Assembly: GCA_029216955.1 (NCBI GenBank)
Contig: JANAVB010009599.1
Coordinates: forward strand, 2,534,740-2,598,739
Direction: 5' to 3'
From: Iris pallida
Lineage: Eukaryota; Streptophyta; Magnoliopsida; Asparagales; Iridaceae
Length of the DNA stretch: 64,000 nucleotides
The position numbers were made by a program, and so were the translations under genes. The stretch's first letter is position 1, and each line of letters begins with the position of its first letter. This document shows, piece after piece, positions 1 through 10,869 of the stretch. Below the pieces are notes generated by a model, which had not been told where the DNA came from, searched no databases, and worked only from the letters and a program-made list of their open reading frames with translations.

Positions 1-1512
1 AATATCTTGTTCTTTTTCTCATTTGTCTTGAGATGCTCCTTGAGAGACTTCTTGTCCGCTCTAGCACAAGTTGTAATCTTCATGCACTATCGACAAATCC
101 GATCTGCCATGTAATGTGCATCCTCCTCCTTTTTTTAAGGCCCAACACTAATCCAACTATTTGACAAAGGACTTTTTCTCATCCAAATGTTAGAATTGAT
201 GCCCGTTAATCTTCTAAAGTTTATTAAAACTTGTATCTAGATGGATTGTATGGTAGTTCTCCATCTGATCTGGATCTTGCTTTGAGATTATTATTCCTGA
301 AACAGATCTAGATAGGGGAACGACTAGAATACTGAGGCCTCTTGCAAATAAATTTGTTGTCAATTCTGATTTAGCAACATTTAGAAGCAGAGACCTCTTG
401 CAAATAAATTTTATCTATGTTCTAATTATGTAGGATTTCAGGGACCTCTTGCAAATTAATTTGCTCTTCTAATTTCCTGAAGTTAGGACTTCAGAGATTA
501 CTGCAAACAAGTTTGCTCTCCAGAAGAACCTGCAGCCAACCAAGAAGAAGAAGAAGAAGAAAGAAAAAAAGAAAGAAGAGATTTCAACAGCCCTGCTGGG
601 GTGATGAAAATTACCGTTGCTCAAAGCAAGATTCGCCTTTATATGATCCACTTCCAGGAACCAGCAAGTTCTCGAAGAACCTCTGGAACGCTTGTTAGTC
701 AACTTTTTGTGACTCCAACGGGCTGTCTAGACTCAACGGGCTCCCTTTACTTTCTTATTTGGTGCATCTAACAAAGGATGCCAGGAGGCTCTATATATAG
801 AGTGGAGTGAGACATCACTTCTTCTCCTATCTGATGTGGGACTAAAATACCAATACTAAAAATAGAGTTTGATATTTTAGATCATCCCGCAATCAGCGTA
901 GTCGTGTGCCAGTCCTCGCCTACCCCACATACATTCCCGTGCATGCACGAAGCATCATTGAGCCCGTGTCCGAGTTCGAGTCCGAACGAAAAAAGTAACA
1001 TACTTCCTTGTTGGAGTTAATCATTTTTTATTTTAGAAAAATACCCCAACATGGCATCCACATGTGTCCTACCACACCCTATGTGCACACCTCAACAAAT
1101 ACAAAGCATTATATTAAGATACCTACTTGGTGGTGTAGCCGAAGGACAATTTTACACTAGTCTAATAGCAAAAACACCAACACAAATAACTAAAAAATAA
1201 GAGAGGGAAGAAGAAAGAGAAAGGGTTGGATACCGGAGGAAGAGAAGAGGAGAGGAGGAGCAGGAGCCGGCTAGACCTAGAGGTGTTCGACAATGAGACA
1301 TGGAGCGAACAGTAGGATTAGTGCTTGGAATGGGGAGAGAAGGAAGGAGAGAGAGAATGGGTATGCATAGTTGTCAAAAATATGAATAAATTATGGAATT
1401 AGGATCTTCACCTAATGGTTATAAATTTTTAAATAATAATCTTCACTATTTGACTTAACCTAAATTAAGATACAAATGACTATGCTCATTTGCTCATTGA
1501 GAAGGTATGCTC

Positions 1513-1513
<1 letters not shown>
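1..1513. other. Unassigned repeat-like intergenic DNA
   Basis: I recognise no gene here. Three copies of the motif ACCTCTTGCAAATAAAT (the last with one change) sit about 52 bases apart between 337 and 461. A purine-rich run (GAAGAAGAAG...) lies at 542-580 and a GA-rich stretch at 1,190-1,260. A TATA-like CTATATATAGAG at about 791 is followed by TCTGATGTGGGACT, a type of sequence often seen near plant LTR ends. The two overlapping short ORFs at 469-702 are low-complexity and not credible. This is probably decayed transposon DNA, but no family can be assigned. Confidence 0.4.

Positions 1514-1587
<74 letters not shown>
1514..1587. repeat. (AT)n microsatellite, tail of LINE B
   Basis: A pure AT dinucleotide run of about 74 bases. 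It directly follows, on the minus strand, a LINE-like 3' end with an AATAAA signal. I read it as the simple-sequence tail of LINE B. LINE C ends in the same way at 24,700. Confidence 0.9.
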
Positions 1588-1589
<2 letters not shown>

Positions 1590-1714
1590 CAAAAGTGAGA
1601 TTTTATTGAAATAAAATAGACAGAGTTACATCAGACTGTGTCAACTAAGACACCCCAATTGCCAACAAACAAAATCACCGGGCTACAAATAGACCCCCTC
1701 ATGAAACTCCTCGA
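1588..1714 (-). mobile_element. LINE B 3' end (3' UTR fragment)
   Basis: Read on the minus strand, this stretch runs from the Tat insertion site to an (AT)n tail. It carries AATAAA (plus-strand TTTATT at 1,602-1,607) shortly before the tail. The last bases before the tail (TTTTGGAATATAT) resemble the 3' end of LINE C (TTTTGGGTAATATAT at 24,691). It is the continuation of the LINE whose ORF1 lies at 11,771-13,195; the two parts are separated by the Tat element, and both sides carry CTCGA. The LINE lacks ORF2, so it was already internally deleted when the Tat element arrived. Confidence 0.7.
1710..1714. repeat. Target-site duplication CTCGA (left) of the Tat element
   Basis: CTCGA lies directly before the left LTR and is repeated at 11,665-11,669 directly after the right LTR. 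A 5-bp duplication is expected for Gypsy integration and fixes both element ends. Confidence 0.95.
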
Positions 1715-2508
1715 TGTTTGCAAAAATAAAAGTTTGATTTACAAACTAAGAAAAAAAGTACAATTAGTACAATTTAATTTCTGGGGAAGTACAACTGTAG
1801 GAATCTGATCAGAAGACGGTCACTTTATCCCTTGGACGATGTGATATTGAAAACACAAGCCTCTGGAGAATACAACAACACTTTAGCAGAAGATTATGAT
1901 CATTAGTAATGTCTTAGAACTGATTTGAAACTTTATTTAGAGAGTTCTAAAATAACTGTCAAACAGTTATTCTGAGTGGCACGTACTGTATTTTTCGTGC
2001 CATCCATCTAGTTGTGCGAACGGTTACTTGAACTGATAGGGACGCATGGCATTCTGTAAGACAGATGCATGTGGTCATGGGCAATATAGTGGACACGTTC
2101 TTCGAGATTAGTGGTATGCACGCCACGTCATCTGTCTTCTGGATAAAAATTGATTAGGTGGCGCCAGACACAATTTGATAGCCGGCGCCCTTTACTCAGC
2201 CTTTAGTGCTGTGGTAATTAATTATCTCATGCCAAACGACAGCTAGCACGAGCTAGCTGTCAGCTTAAAATCAACGCTGACACAATCTCCTCGAGCGCCG
2301 TGTTGCTCGAGATTAGAAGGGATTTCCTTCGACTGACATCCGATCAGTAATTATGACTTTTGTGACAGCTTCTCGAGGAAGCTTGCCACATGGAGCTTAC
2401 ACACCCTGATATTGGCGCCGCTTGACCCTCGTGCACCTTAATGACCAGCGCTATTTTAATGCTGGCACATTTATATGACTGGCGCCATTTCATCTCTGAG
2501 CTCCTACA
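1715..2508 (-). repeat. 3' LTR of the Tat element (left copy)
   Basis: A direct copy of 10,870-11,664. Similarity starts at TGTTTGCAAAA and stops at CTCCTACA. Where the right copy has a TATTTATA block (TATA box on the minus strand), this copy reads TTTATTTAGA near 1,934, so its TATA box has been lost by mutation. Confidence 0.95.
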
Positions 2509-2520
2509 AGACCCCTTCAA
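2509..2520 (-). promoter_or_regulatory. Polypurine tract of the Tat element
   Basis: On the minus strand the 12 bases before the 3' LTR read TTGAAGGGGTCT, a short purine tract at the place where plus-strand DNA synthesis is primed. Confidence 0.6.
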
Positions 2521-2658
2521 AGTTTTTAAATTTGAAAAAAATTAAAAATTTGAAATAGTTTGAATTAGAAGCGATTTGTCTGACCGGCACGAGATACTGT
2601 TGTAACCGACCCGAGTTTTGTGCGTAGGTTGTGCAACGGTCAAAAATTTGCCATAGGC

Positions 2659-2666
2659 TATAAATA
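2659..2666 (+). promoter_or_regulatory. TATA box of the antisense ORF in the Tat 3' region
   Basis: TATAAATA on the plus strand lies about 110 bases before the ATG at 2,776. A GA-rich and then CT-rich leader runs between them (AAGAGAGAGAGAAACA, then CTTCGTCTCCTTCC), as in plant 5' UTRs. The promoter points against the element's own transcription. Confidence 0.6.
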
Positions 2667-2775
2667 ACCGTTTTAAGAGAGAGAGAAACATTACTTTTTT
2701 ACAGAAAAAGTTTTCTTTCTACTAAACTCTTCGTCTCCTTCCTTCCGACCCGAAGAGCTTCTCCAATCGTCTTCC

Positions 2776-3003
2776 ATGGCACCCAAGAAGTCTGCGGCTA
2801 ACAAGGGCAAGGGCATCGCGGAGCCTTCATTACGCGCCGCACCACAGAGGGCGCCACAGAATGTACTCCCATCGACGAGAGTCGAAAGAGCTAATCCGCC
2901 GCTTGAAGGTGATTGCCGGAAAGAGTGTTTTGGAAGTATGATTGTAATAAAATCGGAGCGATCACCGACGGATTATCGTAGCTTCCTTGGGATCTTCAAG
3001 TAA
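2776..3003 (+). pseudogene. Antisense ORF of the Tat element, truncated by fusion to the pol end
   Basis: A 75-codon ORF starting MAPKKSAANKGKG, with ATG in a good plant context (CTTCCATGGC). The first 50 or so residues are basic and proline-rich, like a genuine N-terminus. From about position 2,925 the DNA is instead the reverse strand of the RNase H-to-integrase junction of pol. The ORF was therefore cut by the deletion that removed integrase, and its last 25 residues are accidental. Antisense ORFs in the 3' region are known from Tat elements such as maize Grande; their function is unknown. I see no recognisable domain in the surviving part. Confidence 0.55.
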
Positions 3004-5100
3004 AATGTCATGTACCACAAAGTCGATGAAAGGAGCCCTCCAGTCTTCACTAATAGTGTCAATTTTAGTTGAATTGCTAAATTCAACGTTTGAATTATTC
3101 TCAATACAAAAAATTCTCTATTAGTGATGACAATCATCTGCTGTCTTTTTACTGGGATCGCTAATACTGCTGCAAGATTGGCAAGTGTATTAGCATCTAT
3201 ATTGCACGCCCGATGTACATGTTTAATGAAGAAACCTTTGAACGATGTAGCCAGTCTGACTGCTGCATCATGATATGGAATGATGTCTTGGTGTCGAACT
3301 TCATATATACCTCTAACCTGATTGACGATCAGCTTAGAGTCTCCATATACTTCGAGATATTCAATATCTAGCTGTTTAGCCAATTGGAGGCCAATGAGTA
3401 GAGTATTATATTCTGCCACATTGTTGGAACATGACTCGTCCAAGGAATAAGCTCTTTGAATAGCTAATCTTTCCGATCAAGGACAATTCTAACTCCAGCG
3501 ACAATGGTACCTTTGGATCCAATTCTAGATGCACCATCAAAGAATAGACGCCAGAAAAAAACTTTTTCTGAAATCATGTTAGATTCCAGAGTTTCATCAA
3601 GAATCTCGTCATAGAGTTTAGATGTCTCTGGGATTGGATGAGCAGTTAAGAAGTCCACAAGGGCTTGACCCTTGACCGACTTTTATGGCACATAAACCAT
3701 ATCATACTGTGCTAACAATATGGCCCATGAAGCAAGCGTGGAATTGAGTGTACTAGGCTTCTTCATCAGAACTCGAAGAGGGTTGACTCTAGAGATGACA
3801 TGAATGGTTTGACCCGTGATATAATGTCGTATTTTCTGAACAGCGAACATTAGGGCTAAACATTATTTTTTTACCAGAATATATCAATGTTCGACACCGA
3901 TCATCGTGCGACTGAGGTAGTAGATAGCTTGCTCATGACCTTACTTGTTCTTTTGGGCTAACAAGGCACCCAAGGAATGATCCATTACTCGGACATACAT
4001 CAGAAAAAGTATTCCTGAGACTAGAGGCACTATAACTGGAGGGTTCATCAAGTACCGCTTTATGTCTTCAAATGCTTGTTGACATTCTTCAGTCCAAATG
4101 AAAGACACACCTTTCTTCATGAGTTGAATGAACGGTCAGCAGCATCTAGAGAGATTTGAAATAAAACTCCTGATGTACGCTAGCCGTCGCTGGAATCCTC
4201 GTAGCTCTTTTAGGTTGCGTGGAGGATGCATCTCTTGAATGGCTTTGATTTTCTCGGGGTCAACGTGTATACCTTTAGAGGTAATAACAAATATGAGGAA
4301 TTTGCCACTAGAGACTCCCAAGAATTGCTTGATGGGATTCATTTTGAGTTGATGCTGCAGGCATATTAGATCGAAGATAGTTCTCAAGTCTTGGATGTGA
4401 TCTTCCTTTAGATGACATTTAACAGCAATATCGTCGACATAGCATTCGACTATATTCTATAAATATTCACAAAATATGGTACTCATAGCCCGCTGATAGG
4501 TTGTACCAGTATTTTTAAGACCGAACGGCATGACGGTGTAGCAATAGACTCCCAGAGAAGTATGAAAAGATGTATGTCTCTCATCTTCTGGATGCATCTT
4601 GATTTGATTGTATCCTGAAAATCCATCTATAAAAGAAATTCGTTCAAATCTGTAAGTATTGTTGATCATGACATCAGTGATCGAAAGAGGAAACTTATCT
4701 TTGGGACAAGCATCGTTGAGATCTCTAAAGTCAATGCAGACTCGGACCTTCCCTATTTTCTTCATAACTGGGACGACATTAGCCACCCAGTCGGGATGTT
4801 GTTCTTCTCTGATAAAACCATAGGTAATAAGCTTCTTGACTTCAGCTTCTATAGCGTCCATCATATCAGGTCGGAATCGACGCTGTTGTTGTTTAACTGG
4901 CCTCGTATTTGGTAGGATGTTGAGTTTATGGGTAGCGATCTGAGGTTCTAATCCCAATATATCCTCAAAGATCCAAGCGAATGCGTCAATGTATTCCTTA
5001 ATAAGCTGAATTAGTTCCTGTTTATCCGCTTCAGGAAGGCTTTTGCTAATGAAGATTGGCCTTGGAGAAGCTTCGTTTCCGACATCGACCTGGACCAACT
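2925..5100 (-). pseudogene. pol: Tat pol: reverse transcriptase and two RNase H regions, broken
   Basis: Minus-strand remains of pol. The RT core is at 5,098-4,136, with motifs KVRVCIDFRDLNDACPKD, SFIDGFSGYNQI and VMPFGLKN. The catalytic YVDD is at 4,430-4,441, just past an in-frame stop at 4,457. The connection and first RNase H are badly decayed (4,135-3,700). A second RNase H follows at 3,658-3,140, with its acidic residues visible in FFDGAS, NNVAEYN and YGDSKLIV. It ends with the linker DWRAPFIDFVVHDILLEDP, which in Tat elements leads into the integrase zinc finger. About 30 codons later homology stops at 2,925, so the integrase is deleted. There is a frameshift near 3,450-3,465 and several stops. 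The product would have copied element RNA into DNA in cytoplasmic particles. Confidence 0.88.
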
Positions 5101-5164
5101 GATCTTCAGTAGGTGGTTCGCATTGCTCGAAGCGAAGTTCCTATTGATTGTCCATTCTTTGTGC

Positions 5165-6760
5165 CTAAGGATCTGACTCAGGAGCTTCAACAAAATTGTT
5201 ATCGTCTTCTGAGAACTCGACAGTCACCATATTAGAAGATAGAGTCACTCGATGGACGTGCCCTATACTGGTATCAGAATCCCATGAAACAGAGTCAGAA
5301 TAGTTAGATCGCTCTTCTTTGTCAGACTCAGAAGCGTCTGGGGTCGTAACTGGCGAAGTATAGCCCAACCCATGCTTTGTTTTTCTATAGTATTATAGTG
5401 ACTTTCCTTTTGGAGTAGGGATATGAATAGGAGTTTGCCTTCCCTTACCACCATTAAGGCCAGCTTTGAAATTGTAGCCCATCTTTCGAATGATGTATTT
5501 AGATTGTTGACTATAACGTCGTAGTTAGAGCTGCCCGTTATCGTCATTTTCTGTCTCGCTATCGGACGTAGTCTTCTACTCTGTTCCTTTACTAAAAAGT
5601 ATAAGAAGTTTATCTTTCTTCCTGGAAGAAACTAAGAAGAAGGAATCTTGAGCTGGGTCGAATGATACTTCATCTTGGAAAGGTTGAATTGATCCTATTA
5701 TGAGTGGTTCAAAGTTATCTAGCATTTCTAAGTAACATTGAGTATAATAAATAACATTAGTATACTGCAAAGGAGATTCTATTTTATTTATTTTTACATC
5801 AACATTTACAACAGGGATTTTGACCTTAGTCGATGGCATGCAAAGGTTGATAACCTTAGGAGGAGAATGAGAAAGAGAAGGAGAAGGCTTGTTATGACGG
5901 AGGTCGATAACAAGAGGCTCAGAAGAGGTTAGATCCCTCTGTTCCTTCTTTTCAACAGGAAGAGGCTTAGCATGAGAGGAGAGATGGATGGTTAGCGTCT
6001 GAGAAGACGAAGGACGAGAAGTGCGTCCTTTAACTGGAATCACAAGAACATCAACTAGGGTGTCCCTCTGATCTTCTTCAGTATCCATGGCCAGTACAAC
6101 TTTCATGAATTCTTCTTTATACATTCTGGAGTCAGCACAGTATGCCTCGACACCCCGAAAGGGATTAAGATCGGCCACTTCCTTCCTAACTTCTCCATTT
6201 TTATCAAAATATTTGAAGCACTGATGGAGAGTGGATGGCACGATGTTATGTTCATGCAACCATGGTCTCCATAAGAAAGCATTATAGGATCCATGATTGT
6301 CAATCACATAAAAAGTAACTTTTGTGCGAAGATTGTCGATTTAAACTTTCAGACGAATCTTTCCTAGTGGTTCACTTCTCACAGAATTGAATCCCAAGAT
6401 ATTCAGGATTATTGTAGAGAGATTATGCACTGGGATTTTCAGGGTATCTAGTAAAGTCTTCTGTATAATGCTAAGTATAGAGCCAGGATCAATCAGGATG
6501 CAATTAACCTTTATTGTATCGACATATCCTGTGTAGTATAAAGGTCGATCATGTCGATTGTCTTCTAGGAGCATGTCATCTTGTGTGAAGGTGATATTGG
6601 GAATCAACTCCATTATACTATGACAATGGAAACATACCACCGGTTCCTCGTCTGGTTTCTTGAGGAATGCTAGACAAGTGTCAGCTTCAATCAAAGCTTC
6701 GCTTAGTATTTCTCGAGTTTCCTTCGAGAGATGCAAGAGCTCAAAGATTGACAACCTCGC
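5165..6760 (-). pseudogene. Tat pol: aspartic protease region, broken
   Basis: Minus-strand ORFs at 6,754-6,341 and 6,307-5,576, plus smaller pieces down to 5,165. The protease site is seen as CILIDPGSILS (the usual D-S/T-G is D-P-G-S here, as often in Tat elements). It is followed by VTFYVIDNHGSYNAFLWRPW and HEHNIVPSTLHQ, the typical flap and C-terminal region. A stop at about 6,341 interrupts the domain. The stretch down to RT (5,560-5,165) is an acidic, serine-rich linker. The enzyme would process the Gag-Pol polyprotein. Two frame changes and several stops make this copy inactive. Confidence 0.8.
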
Positions 6761-8153
6761 CGGATGTTATCTAGTTGAGCTAATATATGGAAGTTATATG
6801 GTCTCTCAAGTCCAAGAAATGAAGTTTTCTTCAATATTTTATCGAAGTGAACTGGCTGTTTTCCTTTGTCGGCCGCTATTGGCTTGGGAGGAATCGGTTC
6901 CACTAGAGATGATGAAGCTGATGGAACATTGACAGCAGGTGGAGAAGCTGATGGAGGAGCATTAGAACATGGAGTAGGAACCTCTTGACCTTCTGGATAG
7001 TCTCCAAGGTAAATTCTTCCGGATCTGGTACCGGTCAGGGCTTCTCCTTCTGAAGCTGGTATGAGGGAAACCATGTTGCAATATTTCATCCGAGCCTTGC
7101 CTTTGGAAAGCTTCCTTTGGCAAGATGAAAAGTTTGTCCAGAACTCCAAGCCAACACGAGATTGATTGTGTTGAAGGCGTAGGAAAAGAGGTATAAGAGA
7201 TCCTCTTTCATGGTTCAAGCTAGGGGTTTTTTGCAGGTCATATCCCTTCTTCGTCATTAGTTCCTGGGATTGTTGACTATATAGATGGAGTGCTGGTTGG
7301 TAATTGTCCTTCGGCTTCGGCAACGTCGTCTTAAAAGAGGAAGATGAACTCGCTATCGGAATGAAGGTAGTAGTTAAAGGTGAAGGATGATGATCACCCA
7401 GCGAGGTCATGTGACATGACTTGTATTTGATTGCCTTCTTAGATTTTGTAGACGAGGTGGGTGTCTCAAAGTTAGCCACAAATCAGTATGGATCCACATG
7501 ATTTTCCCTTTATCAGTTGACAGAGGAACAAGACCATCACTTCGTGCAGAGGGGAGATTGACAATCTTCAGAGTAGCTTTCTGGATATGAATGACTCCAT
7601 CCTGCACAAGTTGAGTAGAAAAGTCACCAAACTGCAAAGAGACGACGTTGGCAGTCACAGTCTTCTCGTCCTGTTGAAGAGTGATTGCACCGGCTTTAAT
7701 CGTCTCTTGGATCTTCCCTTTGAGTACATAGCATGCTTTGGTCAGATGTTCAATGAACCTATAATACACAGTATTTAGGATGATTAGTCTTACCTACTTC
7801 CTCTGGCCGCTTTGTATCGGGCAACTGAAGTTTATTGCTCTTGATCAAGCAATCAAAGATACTCATACATCGTCTTCGTGGAAGGAGTATTCCTCTTTCG
7901 GGCACGGTGCCCTCTGTGGTGGTGCTGCCGTAGTAGGTGTTGATTGACCTATGTTGACGGCTAGAGTTTTTTAGACTCTGACATTGATGGCCAAGGCTTC
8001 CTTTCCCTTGTGGTTATTCTGATGGTCACCGCTATTGGATACAGAATGTTCATCTCTATCAAGATTAGGCATCTGGATCCCTAATTATTTGAACTTGTCA
8101 GCACTTTCTTCGGCTGCTTTGGCATTCACTATGAAGGAAGGCCAGTCCTAGAA
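6703..8153 (-). pseudogene. Tat gag C-terminal part and gag-pro linker, decayed
   Basis: Minus-strand ORFs 7,769-7,407 and 7,479-6,703 lie between the Gag core and the protease. The segment CYVLKGKIQETIKAGAITL matches the region after the Tat Gag core that normally reads like C-F-x-L-K-x-K-I-x-x-L-I-x-x-G. The following part is low-complexity and rich in serine, proline and lysine. Frames change at least twice, and between 8,150 and 7,770 every frame is closed. No intact zinc knuckle is visible. Confidence 0.65.
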
Positions 8154-9157
8154 TTATGTGGATCCAGTCCACATGCTGACTAGAGGCAGTAAATTTGATT
8201 TGCATGTGTCTATAGTCAGAGCATCTAGAGTTTCTAGAGGCATTTCGAGTGCCTCACGACAGAAGCGTTGAATAAAAAGCTCAACAGTTTTATTGGGCCA
8301 TTGTTTGATTTTGGTGAGGGCTGACATAGTCATGTCATTTGTTCCCTCATAAAATTGCTCCAGGAATATTTGTTTGAACCCAGCAAAGGAGGTTATGCAA
8401 CCGTCTGACAAACTGTGATACCAGTCATAAGCCGCACCAGCTAAGCATCCAACGAATACTCTAGTGAGTAGAGCATCGTTCGGCTGAAGTTGATCAGTCA
8501 TTACCTCAAAATGATTGAGGTACTGGCTTGGAGACGTACTGCCGTCAAACAGCATAATGGTGGGAGGCTTGTATTTGGGGGAAATGAAACTTCTTTCCAC
8601 TCTATGGGATAAGGTTGTTTGATCCCAAGCTTTTGTAGGCCGTCCTTCTGTTTGAAGGCTTCAAACTGAGTACGCAAAAGTTTTACATCCTTATTAGTGT
8701 CTCCTGATGCTTGTGGAGCAGTAGACTAATTTGGTGTGTTAGGAGGAGGGACTGCATGATAAGCACCACCCCCAGCACCAAAAAGACTTGGAGTTGGCAC
8801 TGTAGAAATGTGAGAAGATTGTACCCCCTGACCGGTATTGATAGGAGCAGATACTGCTACTTGTTCTTGGGTTTGAATTAGATTCACAATCAGTGGAACT
8901 GTATGTTGTGCCATTATTACGACATACATGCTCGCCATCATTTCAACCATATTTTTTAAGCTGGCTTCTAAAGAGGTGATTCTTTGCTCCTGACTGTCGG
9001 ATCTGGATGCATCTTGTTCTTCATTAATAACATAGGCAGTCACTTCTCTAGCCATTGAAGAAGAACTGGTGGAAAAGATGGTCCGTTCGGAGTTTTCACT
9101 GTCGGCATCAAAGTTATACAAGAAACTACCTCTAGGAAAAGGGATAGGAAGATCCAT
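8154..9157 (-). pseudogene. gag: Tat gag core (capsid-like), broken
   Basis: The ORF at 8,600-8,154 holds the retrotransposon Gag core: FDGSTSPSQYLNHFE, then AAYDWYHSL, FKQIFLEQFY and LFIQRFCREAL. This is the usual spacing for a plant Tat-type Gag domain. The upstream ORF at 9,157-8,726 gives the N-terminal part, with a coiled-coil-like segment near QRITSLEASLKNMVEMMASM. The two are in different frames, so at least one indel separates them. Gag would form the virus-like particle. The ORF ends early in mid-domain. Confidence 0.8.
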
Positions 9158-9193
9158 TTGACTGAGAGAATCATGGTCAGAGTCAGGAAGATT

Positions 9194-10138
9194 CTATTGA
9201 CCGATTGTTTCTTGGTTGTAAGGATGATTCTTTTGACCGATTGTTTCTCGGCTTCTTGATCTGGTATATTTGTAGACTCCTTCGCTGGAGTCATAGATCC
9301 GATCCAAGTATTGTTGACTGGGATTGAGTGATACATTGCATCTCAGACGCTTTCTACCCCCAGTACTGCGAGATGTCATGTTGATCGAAGAAAATAGCAA
9401 CTTGTCTTTATCAACTAGAGTCACTTTAGGAGGGTGACTTTGTATGTCAGAAGAACGATTGTAATTCATACAGTCGAAGACAGTTTTCCTGGCTGATTTA
9501 CAGCAATATTGTGCTTGAGCTTCTTGGATAGCAGACTTGAGTTCTTTGCATGTGGTTGTTGCAGGAGATAAATCTCCATCTATTACTATGATCAGTTTAG
9601 GAGATTAAGGATAGTTCAAACGGTCAAAAATAGACCATTTTGCTACCTGGCAGCAACACTTAATCACTATCTTATGATTACAACGATGCTTCGTAGGTAG
9701 AGTTACAGCAGATACATGAGACGGACCTGCGATCTTCCACTTTTGTACAATAATCTCGCGGAGATCGGTTACGTTATCAGGGTAAGCAGAAGAAGAGGGT
9801 ACATATTCATGGATTACATTAGGAACATGGTTCATGTTCTTGAGATGTTTGGTCCCTTGGGTATACAAGAAAGTGCTGAGCTGATTGGCATAAGTGAGGG
9901 GGTCCTTGACTTTAGAAGTCTTTACTTTATGCAGATCAATAGCTGGCATAGATTGTACATGGCGCACCCTGTGACTTGATGAAGTTGGCTCTGATTTACA
10001 CCTGTTGAGATAGGCGCGCATGTCAGGAAGGTGCACCACTTGTGTTTGGGACACCATCAATTTTCCTTGTTTGGACCTTGATATGCGCAAAGTTGGCAGA
10101 TCCTGATTTGGGTTTGGTTGGTGCTTAAGAGTAGGCAA
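9194..10138 (-). pseudogene. Tat leader ORF / gag N-terminal extension, remnants
   Basis: Two minus-strand ORFs (9,469-9,194 and 10,138-9,605) lie upstream of the Gag core. I recognise no domain. They are rich in serine, lysine and proline, and the second contains LMVSQTQVVHLPDMRAYLNRC. Some Tat elements (Ogre type) carry an extra ORF1 in front of gag, and this position fits. The ORF at 9,336-9,040 overlaps in another frame and contains a short repeat (KQSVNRIFLT / KQSVKRIILT). Confidence 0.45.
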
Positions 10139-10195
10139 GATGCCTTACTGCATTGCACACCCGACTCCAGTGCGCTTAGTATGGCGCCCATGAGC

Positions 10196-10867
10196 TTAAT
10201 TTATTTTCTTGGCTGAGACTTGGTTGTCTCTATCAAGAGAAATAGAACTTCTCAAAAGAGTCTGAGTAGTTATTGGTGCAAGGGCATAATCAGCAGTATT
10301 TTCTACCAAGTCAAGGACTGGAGAAGGATGAGGACAGGCCAAAGGGCACTTTCCTTTATTCTGCGTAAGAGAAGAAATATATGTGTTCTTTCTCAAGTTC
10401 GGAACTGGGAGAGAAGAGGGAGTAGCAAAAAGCCGTTTTCCTTTGTTCTGTGCCAGGGCAGCAGTGGACGTAGTAGTGGGCGCAGTCTATACAACAATAT
10501 GAGGGTGCTTTCCTTTGTTCTACACAAGAGCAGAAATGGACATGTCCTCTCCCAAGTTCATAACTGGGGCGGAAGTGGGAGTAGCCAAAGGGCATTTCCC
10601 CTTGTTCTGCGTCAAGGCATCAATTGGCGCAGTCTGCGTAGAAGTTTTGATTGATGCTTTGACGGACTTCGTTGTCCAAATGGCGCACGCCTTATTCTTG
10701 GCAGCAATAGTAACCCGCCTTGCACCCCTAGCACTGATCATAGCTTCGTATGCCATTTAGTCGACTTGGACGACCAAGGCCTTCTGTGTCTTGCCGATCG
10801 ACACGATATCACATTAAGTTGTCACCTTCTCATCGGAGGAGAAAGTCATCCCCAGCAAAGTCGTCAT
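10196..10867 (-). pseudogene. Start of the Tat leader ORF with approximately 80-bp internal repeats
   Basis: An ATG lies three bases after the 5' LTR (10,867-10,865, minus) and a second at 10,756. The frame from 10,756 starts MAYEAMISARGARRV and runs to 10,520. The motif QNKGKCPLA recurs about every 80 bases (minus-strand copies at about 10,610, 10,530, 10,455 and 10,370), each followed by P-x-P-V-x-x-L-like residues. The frame breaks between copies. The function is unknown. The repeats look like a tandemly expanded protein segment. Confidence 0.5.
10849..10866 (-). promoter_or_regulatory. Degenerate tRNA-Asp primer binding site
   Basis: Three bases after the 5' LTR the minus strand reads TGACGACTTTGCTGGGGA. 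The complement of the plant tRNA-Asp 3' end is TGGCGCCGTTGCCGGGGA, so 14 of 18 positions match. A tRNA-Asp primer is known in several plant Tat elements. The four changes suggest decay after insertion. Confidence 0.65.
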
Positions 10868-10869
10868 TT

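Noticed and set aside
513..702. Two opposed ORFs with a Lys/Arg or Phe run
   Set aside because: The run comes from a GAAGAAGAA/AAAGAAAG purine stretch. No other protein features.
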